Shown here: positions 58,965 to 64,000 of the stretch, piece after piece
Position numbering within the stretch: the first letter of the stretch is position 1
Layout: every line of letters starts with the position of its first letter
Source of the DNA: BOG-1155 sp963717985
GTDB taxonomy: Bacteria; Desulfobacterota; Syntrophorhabdia; Syntrophorhabdales; WCHB1-27
Direction of reading: 5' to 3'
Length of the DNA: 64,000 bases
NCBI GenBank assembly: GCA_963717985.1
Contig: CAVQYC010000005.1
Span: forward strand, 434,001 to 498,000
Translations under genes and position numbers: made by a program
Notes under the pieces: generated by a model
Databases searched by the model: none
What the model saw: only the letters and a program-made list of their open reading frames with translations
Told to the model about the DNA's origin: nothing

Positions 58965-61016
58965 ATGGTGGCACGGGAAGCAAAGATGGTATTGACGGAC
59001 TGCACCCTTTGTTATCACTCCTGCGGCACACGAGTGACCGTGAAGGATGGGAGGGCGGTCAAGGTGGAGGGCCTGGACATTCATCCGCTCAATAAGGGGA
59101 AGCTCTGTCCGAAAGGCGAGGCAGCGCTCGACAACGTCTATCACCCGGCCCGATTGATGCATCCATTGAAAAAGGTTGATAGACGGTGGGAGCAAGTCAC
59201 CTGGGACCAGGCCCTTACAGAGATCGCCGAAAAACTGCTGCGCCTGAAGGAAGAGTTCGGTCCTGCGATGCTGGGTGTCTTTAGCGGGTCCATTGGCGTC
59301 GAAAATCTGGAGATGGCGGGATTAACCCAGAGATTCAAGGCGGCCTTCGGATCGCCCAACTTCTTCTCTGTCGAAAGCATCTGCTACCGCATGCGCATCC
59401 GCACCCGGCAGATCACCTTCGGCAAATACCCCACGGAGGAACTTGACTCGAACCTCTATATCCTCTGGGGGCACAACCCGGATGAATCCGACTTCCCCCT
59501 CCAGCTCGCCCTCGAGGAAAACCTGAAAAAGGGGGCGAAGCTGGTGGTGATCGACCCGAAGCGGATTCCACTGGCGGACCGCGCGGACATGTATCTGCGG
59601 ATACGGCCCGGGACGGACGGCGCCATGGCCCTTGCCATGATCAATGTGATAGTCAACGAAAGGCTCTACGATGAAGACTTTATCGCTGCGTATACGACGG
59701 GCTTCGACAAGCTGACAACGCACATTCAGAAATTCACCCCCGAATGGGCGGAAAAGATCACGTGGGTGGGCGCGGAGGCAATCCGGAAGCTGGCGCGCCT
59801 CTTCGCTCACACAATGGGGGCGGCTATCTACCAGGGTACCTGTACACAGGACCAGACAGCCAACGGGACCCAAAACAGCCGTGCCTTCTCGGTCCTTCAG
59901 ATCATTACGGGCAACATTAATAATCCTGGCGGTTGGGTGATCAGCCCGAGGCTGCCTCTCGGGAACGTGGGGATGAGCGTGGAGGGAGAGCCTCTCGGCG
60001 CCGATCAATATCCCCTCTTCTACGAGGTGTGGGGCAGGAAGAGCCCCTACGGTGTGGTCACCTGCGTCCCTGAAAGTGTTCCGGAAAAGATCAAGGCCTT
60101 TCTTGTGGTAGGCGGCAACCCTCTTATTTCCATGGCCGACTCCAACGCCTTCCGGGAGGCCTTCAACAAGCTGGAGCTGCTTGTCGTCCACGACCTTTTC
60201 ATGACCGAGACCGGGGAAGCGGCCCATTACGTGCTTCCGGCCTGCTCGCACCTGGAGAAATGGGGCGTCGCGTATACCTACAACGTGTGCCATTGCCTCC
60301 CCTACCTGATGTTGAGAAAGAAGGCGATAGAGCCTTTGGGTGAATGCTGGTCCGAGTGGAAGTTCTTCACGGAATTGGCGGGTAAGCTTGGTTTTGGCGA
60401 CAAGTTCCCCTGGAAAACAGAGGAGGAGTTGATTGAGTACGAGCTGGAGCCGACCGGTCTGACCTTCAGGGAGCTCCTGGAGGAGAAACCGGAGGGCGCG
60501 TATTATCAGCAGAAGCGCTACGGCATGGAAGGCGCCCGCTTTTCGACGCCGACAAAGAAAATCGAGATATACAGCGACGCCCTGGAGCACATCGGCTTCG
60601 ATCCGCTCCCGACGTACCTTGAGCCGGAGCGAAGTCCGGCGTCATCCCCCGAGCTGCTTGACCGGTACCCCCTCATCCTTTCAACGGGAAACCGGAACAT
60701 GTATTACACGCACGGACAATTCCGGGGCATTGAGGCGCTCCGGGAGAAGAACCCCGAGCCACACGCGGAGCTGGGTCCGGAGACGGCGGCCCGGTACGGC
60801 ATAGGAGATGGGGCGAAGGTCATCATCGAAACAAACCGGGGCCGGGTCCTGATGAAAGCCTGTATAGACGAGCGCGTCTCGGAAGGCGTCGTGCTGGTAC
60901 CGCATGGGTGGCCGGGGGATGCAAACGCCAATCTGCTCACCGATACCCGTTGCCGGGAGCCGATCATGGGATATCCGGAGGTAAAATCACTGCTCTGCGC
61001 GATCAGAAAGGCATAG
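58965..61016 (+). CDS. molybdopterin (bis-MGD) oxidoreductase, paralogue of 39815-41878
   Basis: A 683-residue DMSO-reductase-superfamily enzyme, co-linear with the enzyme at 39815. The [4Fe-4S] motif is CTLCYHSC plus GKLCPKG. The presumed metal-ligand Cys is in SVESICYRMRIRTRQ. Cofactor segments are LWGHNPDESDFPLQLA, VIDPKRIPLADRADM and CTQDQTANGTQNSRA, with VLVPHGWPGDAN at the C-terminus. The position after the Cys cluster that is the catalytic Asp in acetylene hydratase is Tyr here. It is a single subunit embedded in the aromatic cluster, so a role in hydroxylation, dehydroxylation or electron transfer on an aromatic is possible. The substrate is unknown. Confidence 0.85.
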   Translation: MVAREAKMVLTDCTLCYHSCGTRVTVKDGRAVKVEGLDIHPLNKGKLCPKGEAALDNVYHPARLMHPLKKVDRRWEQVTWDQALTEIAEKLLRLKEEFGPAMLGVFSGSIGVENLEMAGLTQRFKAAFGSPNFFSVESICYRMRIRTRQITFGKYPTEELDSNLYILWGHNPDESDFPLQLALEENLKKGAKLVVIDPKRIPLADRADMYLRIRPGTDGAMALAMINVIVNERLYDEDFIAAYTTGFDKLTTHIQKFTPEWAEKITWVGAEAIRKLARLFAHTMGAAIYQGTCTQDQTANGTQNSRAFSVLQIITGNINNPGGWVISPRLPLGNVGMSVEGEPLGADQYPLFYEVWGRKSPYGVVTCVPESVPEKIKAFLVVGGNPLISMADSNAFREAFNKLELLVVHDLFMTETGEAAHYVLPACSHLEKWGVAYTYNVCHCLPYLMLRKKAIEPLGECWSEWKFFTELAGKLGFGDKFPWKTEEELIEYELEPTGLTFRELLEEKPEGAYYQQKRYGMEGARFSTPTKKIEIYSDALEHIGFDPLPTYLEPERSPASSPELLDRYPLILSTGNRNMYYTHGQFRGIEALREKNPEPHAELGPETAARYGIGDGAKVIIETNRGRVLMKACIDERVSEGVVLVPHGWPGDANANLLTDTRCREPIMGYPEVKSLLCAIRKA

Positions 61017-61043
61017 AGGACCGTGATTGATAAAGGAGGAGTT

Positions 61044-61895
61044 ATGGGAATCAAAAAACTTGGTGTAGTGGGATGTGGCCAGATGGGGGCGGGCATTGTC
61101 CAGGTATTTGCCCAGGCGGGCTATGAGGTGCTCGCCGTTGATACGGTACCCGCAATGCTCGAAAAAGGGATGAAAGGCGTTGAAAAACGGCTCACGGGCC
61201 GCGTGGAGAAGGGAAAGCTCGATGCGGGTGAGAGGGATGCCATTATGGGCCGGATCAGGACGAGCACCAGGATGGAAGACCTGGCTGATTGCGACCTGAT
61301 CGAGGAGGCGATCCCTGAAGACCTGGAGCTGAAGAAGAAGTTCTTTGCAGAACTGGACAGGATTTGCAAGCCGGAAACGATCTTCGGCAGCAACACGTCA
61401 GGTCTCTCGGTAACAGACATGGCAGTGGCGACAAAGCGGGGTGACAAGGTGATAGGCATGCACTTCCACAACCCGGCCCCGGTCATGCAGCTCCTGGAGC
61501 TTGTCCGTACGATCATGACGAGCCAGGAGACGATTGATACCGTGAAACAGTGGGGAGCGACGCTCGGGAAAACGGTGGTGGTGGCGCCCGATGTGGGCGG
61601 CTTTATCGTCACCCGGCTTTTTACACCTTTTTTGCTTGGGGCCGTAAGAATGCTCGAGGCAGGCATTGCAACCAGGGATGAGATCGACATTTCCATGAAA
61701 CTGGCGGTCAATCATCCGATGGGGCCACTTGAGGTAGTCGATTTCATCGGTCTCGACACAGAGCTTTCCATTGCGGAAAGCCTGTACGAGGAGACAAAGG
61801 AAGCAAAGTACGCCCCGCCTCTCCTCCTGAAAAAGATGGTCACCGCAGGGTGGCTGGGGAGAAAGACAGGTAGGGGTTTCTACGAATATAAGTAG
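61044..61895 (+). CDS. 3-hydroxyacyl-CoA dehydrogenase (3-hydroxybutyryl-CoA type)
   Basis: A 283-residue NAD(P)-dependent enzyme. The Rossmann motif is LGVVGCGQMGAGIVQVFA at the N-terminus, the catalytic His is in GMHFHNPAPVMQLLELV, and the dimer domain contains GGFIVTRLFTPFLLGAV and the NHPMGPLEVVDFIGLDT signature. It oxidises 3-hydroxyacyl-CoA in beta-oxidation-like steps. The start at 61044 has AAAGGAGG directly upstream. It likely handles products of the crotonase encoded at the start of the operon. Confidence 0.92.
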   Translation: MGIKKLGVVGCGQMGAGIVQVFAQAGYEVLAVDTVPAMLEKGMKGVEKRLTGRVEKGKLDAGERDAIMGRIRTSTRMEDLADCDLIEEAIPEDLELKKKFFAELDRICKPETIFGSNTSGLSVTDMAVATKRGDKVIGMHFHNPAPVMQLLELVRTIMTSQETIDTVKQWGATLGKTVVVAPDVGGFIVTRLFTPFLLGAVRMLEAGIATRDEIDISMKLAVNHPMGPLEVVDFIGLDTELSIAESLYEETKEAKYAPPLLLKKMVTAGWLGRKTGRGFYEYK

Positions 61896-62063
61896 GGAAC
61901 GTGCGGCGATGCCGACACGGATTCGGTGGATCCGGGAGAGGATGGTGCGTATCGCGAAGGACGAGGACCCTCTGGGGGAGATAAAGCCGTTGGCCTGTAC
62001 GTCGAGCCGGAAGAGCCGCGGCTTTCGAAGCACAAAGTCCCGGGAAGCAAGGAAGGGGAACCT

Positions 62064-62954
62064 ATGTACCTGCCTGATTTTGAGTACTATGCACCCGCGA
62101 CCGTAAACGAAGCCTGCTTTATCCTCGCCCGATTGGAGGGTGCAGGCTCGGTGCTCGCCGGGGGCACCGACCTGCTCCCCCACATGAAGAACGGGACAAT
62201 AGCCCCCGCGGCCCTCGTCTCCCTGAAGGAGATCCGGGAGCTGCGGGAAATAGCGCACGTTCCGGGCAGGGGGGTGGTGATCGGGGCACGGGCGACGCAG
62301 AACGGTCTTGTCCGTTCCCCGGTGCTCCAGGAGCGCTATCCCGCGATCTGTGAGACTGCCCACTCGATGGCGAACAACCAGATACGGAACCGGGGTACTA
62401 TAGGCGGCAACCTGGTGAGCGCCGTGCCTTCGGCCGACCTGCCTCCGATCCTGATCGCGCTGCAGGCGAGCGTCACCGTGGCCGGCCCTCAGGGCACGAG
62501 GACCATTCCATTGGAAAGTTTTTTCGTCCGGCCCCGTTGTTCGGTCATCGCCCCCGATGAGGTCCTCACCGAGGTGGTCATTCCCGACCAGGAGACGACG
62601 GGGAGCGCCTATCTCAAGTTCGGGCTGCGCCGTTCGGGCGCCCTGGCCGTCGTGGGCGTTGCGGCCAGTGTCGTCGCACGCGGCATGCACTGTGATGAGG
62701 TGCGCATCGTCCTCGGCGCCGTGGCCCCGACACCGGTGAGAGCGTGTGAGGCGGAGAGCCTGCTCAGGGGGAACAGGGTGACGGAACCGTTGTTGGAGGA
62801 AGTGGGCAGGACTGCCGCGCACGGGTGCCGGCCCATATCGGATATCAGGGGCTCGGACGAGTACCGGCGGGACATGGTCGCGGTTTTCACCAAACGCGCC
62901 CTGGCCAAGGCCCTGGGCCTGGCCTTGACCGGTGGGACAAAGGGGAGCGGGTGA
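62064..62954 (+). CDS. xanthine-dehydrogenase-family FAD subunit (4-hydroxybenzoyl-CoA reductase beta-like)
   Basis: A 296-residue CO-dehydrogenase/xanthine-dehydrogenase-type flavoprotein. The FAD motifs are GAGSVLAGGTDLLPHMKNG and RNRGTIGGNLVSAVPSADLP. It passes electrons between the 2Fe-2S subunit and an external carrier. The extra Cys-rich loop that binds a [4Fe-4S] cluster in Thauera HcrB is absent. The ATG at 62064 has GGAAGGGG upstream; a longer frame from 61926 has no family character. The stop overlaps the next start (TGATG), so the three subunit genes are translationally coupled. Confidence 0.85.
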   Translation: MYLPDFEYYAPATVNEACFILARLEGAGSVLAGGTDLLPHMKNGTIAPAALVSLKEIRELREIAHVPGRGVVIGARATQNGLVRSPVLQERYPAICETAHSMANNQIRNRGTIGGNLVSAVPSADLPPILIALQASVTVAGPQGTRTIPLESFFVRPRCSVIAPDEVLTEVVIPDQETTGSAYLKFGLRRSGALAVVGVAASVVARGMHCDEVRIVLGAVAPTPVRACEAESLLRGNRVTEPLLEEVGRTAAHGCRPISDIRGSDEYRRDMVAVFTKRALAKALGLALTGGTKGSG

Positions 62955-63466
62955 TGGAAGATATTCGGGACGCAAAGGGGAGCGTGAGGCGCTACGCCAT
63001 AGACTTAACGGTGAACGGGGACCCGGGCACCGTGGTCGTCAAGGCGAATACGCTGTTGGTCAATGTGTTGCGGGACCAACTGGGCCTCACCGGCACCAAG
63101 AGGGGCTGCGAATTGGGAGACTGCGGGTCGTGCACGGTGCTGCTCGACGGGGAGCCGGTCGATTCATGCCTGGTCCTCGCCCTGGAAGCGGACGGCTGCG
63201 AGGTCGTCACCGTGGAAGGAGTGGCGCAAAACAGCCAACTGGACGCGGTGCAGCAGGCGTTCTCCGATCACGCCGCCGTACAGTGCGGCTTCTGCATTCC
63301 CGGCATGGTCCTTTCGGCCAAGGCCCTCCTTACGAGAAACCCGCATCCTACCGAACGGGAAGTGCGGGAGGCTATCGCGGGTAACCTGTGCCGGTGCACC
63401 GGCTACGTGAACATCGTCAAGGCCGTCTTGTCCGCTGCGGAAGGACGCAAAGGGGGCACGACATGA
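62954..63466 (+). CDS. xanthine-dehydrogenase-family 2Fe-2S subunit (HcrC-like)
   Basis: A 170-residue protein with two [2Fe-2S] domains. The plant-ferredoxin-type cluster is KRGCELGDCGSCTVLLDG plus DSC, and the helical-domain cluster is VQCGFCIPGMV and GNLCRCTGYVNIV. It conducts electrons between the FAD and molybdenum subunits. The start overlaps the end of the FAD gene and its end overlaps the molybdenum-subunit gene by 4 nt. The N-terminal extension of about 14 residues is not part of the core family. Confidence 0.92.
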   Translation: MEDIRDAKGSVRRYAIDLTVNGDPGTVVVKANTLLVNVLRDQLGLTGTKRGCELGDCGSCTVLLDGEPVDSCLVLALEADGCEVVTVEGVAQNSQLDAVQQAFSDHAAVQCGFCIPGMVLSAKALLTRNPHPTEREVREAIAGNLCRCTGYVNIVKAVLSAAEGRKGGTT

Positions 63467-64000
63467 AGGAGAGGGATTATGCGGTCATAGGCAGGAGCGT
63501 CCCGAAGATAGACGCCCGGGCGAAACTGACGGGCGAGGCCCTGTACGGGGGCGACCTCAAGTTCCCCAACATGCTCTTCGGAAAGATGCTGACGAGCCCC
63601 CACGCCCATGCGCGCATCCTGCGGATAGACACCTCCGATGCCGAGCGGCTTCCCGGGGTGAAGGCCGTCATCACCCATGAGGACGTGCCCTCGAAGAAGT
63701 ACGGGGTCTCCCCGGCCCGTTACGACGAGAATATCTTTTGCATCGACAAGGTGCGGTACGTCGGCGACGAGGTGGCGGCGGTCGCGGCAATAGATGAGGA
63801 GACCGTCTATAAGGCGCTGAAGCTTATCAAGGTCGACTACGAGGTGCTGCCGGCCGTCTTCGACCCCTTCGAAGCGTTGGCCGAAGGCGCGCCCCTTGTG
63901 CACGACGAGTATCCGGGGAACCTCAACGTGGAGGTCCACCAGGCCTTCGGGGACGTCGATGCGGCTTTCAGCCGCGCGTTTCACGTCAGGAAAGACACGT
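63463..64000 (+). CDS. xanthine-dehydrogenase-family molybdenum subunit, partial (HcrA-like)
   Basis: The first 179 codons of the large molybdopterin subunit; the gene runs off the window (full family length is about 760). The visible part is the N-terminal a/b hammerhead domain: YAVIGRSVPKIDARAKLTGE, MLTSPHAHARILRIDTS, and VRYVGDEVAAVAAIDEETVY. Next to a benzoate-type CoA ligase, 4-hydroxybenzoyl-CoA (or a dihydroxybenzoyl-CoA) reductase is the most likely identity, but other family members such as aldehyde or CO dehydrogenase cannot be excluded without the active-site half. Confidence 0.8.
   Translation, partial: MKERDYAVIGRSVPKIDARAKLTGEALYGGDLKFPNMLFGKMLTSPHAHARILRIDTSDAERLPGVKAVITHEDVPSKKYGVSPARYDENIFCIDKVRYVGDEVAAVAAIDEETVYKALKLIKVDYEVLPAVFDPFEALAEGAPLVHDEYPGNLNVEVHQAFGDVDAAFSRAFHVRKDT

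Noticed and set aside
58965..61016. Identification as acetylene hydratase
   Set aside because: The Asp that follows the second FeS cysteine in acetylene hydratase is Tyr here, and the context is aromatic.
61926..62063. N-terminal extension of the FAD subunit gene
   Set aside because: Composition is unlike the family, and a good ribosome-binding site precedes the ATG at 62064.
1..64000. CRISPR arrays, tRNA and rRNA genes
   Set aside because: No regularly spaced repeats, cloverleaf candidates or rRNA sequence were recognised by eye; a dedicated search would be needed to be sure.

Overview
The gene content suggests a strictly anaerobic, syntrophic aromatic-degrading deltaproteobacterium (Desulfobacterota), most like the Syntrophorhabdus group. 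This is inferred from gene content only; there is no rRNA in the window. The supporting genes are a phenylphosphate-synthase-like split PEP synthase, an aryl-CoA ligase, a 4-hydroxybenzoyl-CoA-reductase-like molybdenum enzyme, benzoyl-CoA-reductase/2-hydroxyacyl-CoA-dehydratase-type subunits and two monomeric molybdopterin oxidoreductases. Housekeeping genes (thrS-infC-rpmI-rplT-pheS-pheT-ihfA-merR) and many insertion sequences sit alongside.

Layout. 0-1.2 kb: edge of an accessory element (coiled-coil membrane protein, small HTH protein). 1.5-7.1 kb: HAD phosphatase and a TRAP transporter whose substrate-binding gene is broken around an IS1634-type element. 7.4-10.2 kb: a tandem double-TetR regulator, a GNAT acetyltransferase and an HDOD protein. 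10.7-13.2 kb: a PstI/BsuBI-type restriction-modification pair. 13.4-14.8 kb: two proteins of unknown function. 15.1-17.6 kb: a BcrB/BcrC-like pair without its ATPase activator. 18.3-26 kb: a decaying kdp potassium locus (porin, long kdpC, frameshifted kdpB, kdpA, kdpF, a 31-residue membrane peptide, kdpE, and only the tail of kdpD). 26.2-28.4 kb: an AcuC-like deacetylase whose stop codon lies at an IS630 insertion. 28.7-31.1 kb: secreted beta-helix protein and a lipoprotein. 31.1-38.4 kb: translation/IHF operon. 38.7-39.7 kb: IS630 remnant and IS200. 39.8-43.1 kb: molybdopterin enzyme, FmdE-like protein and a CxxC protein. 43.2-47.7 kb: TetR gene split by a second IS630, IclR gene, IS1202-like element. 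47.7-64 kb: second IclR gene and a long co-directional aromatic catabolic cluster that runs off the window.

Working model for the last 16 kb (inference). An IclR regulator controls an operon in which a split PEP-synthase-like enzyme (50.6 and 54.2 kb) phosphorylates a phenolic substrate. An ACMSD-type amidohydrolase, rather than the UbiD-type carboxylase of the known phenol pathway, would handle the carboxyl group, and a HAD protein with an altered catalytic motif sits beside it. An aryl-CoA ligase makes the CoA thioester, a xanthine-oxidase-family enzyme removes a ring hydroxyl, and an old-yellow-enzyme homologue, crotonase and 3-hydroxyacyl-CoA dehydrogenase handle downstream steps. Four strong intercistronic hairpins without U-tracts punctuate this operon.

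Other points of interest: infC appears to start at an AUA codon; a repeated structured element lies on both sides of rpmI; an IS1202-like element has a 17-bp target duplication; and a dispersed palindromic repeat family occurs at 15.0 and 30.2 kb.
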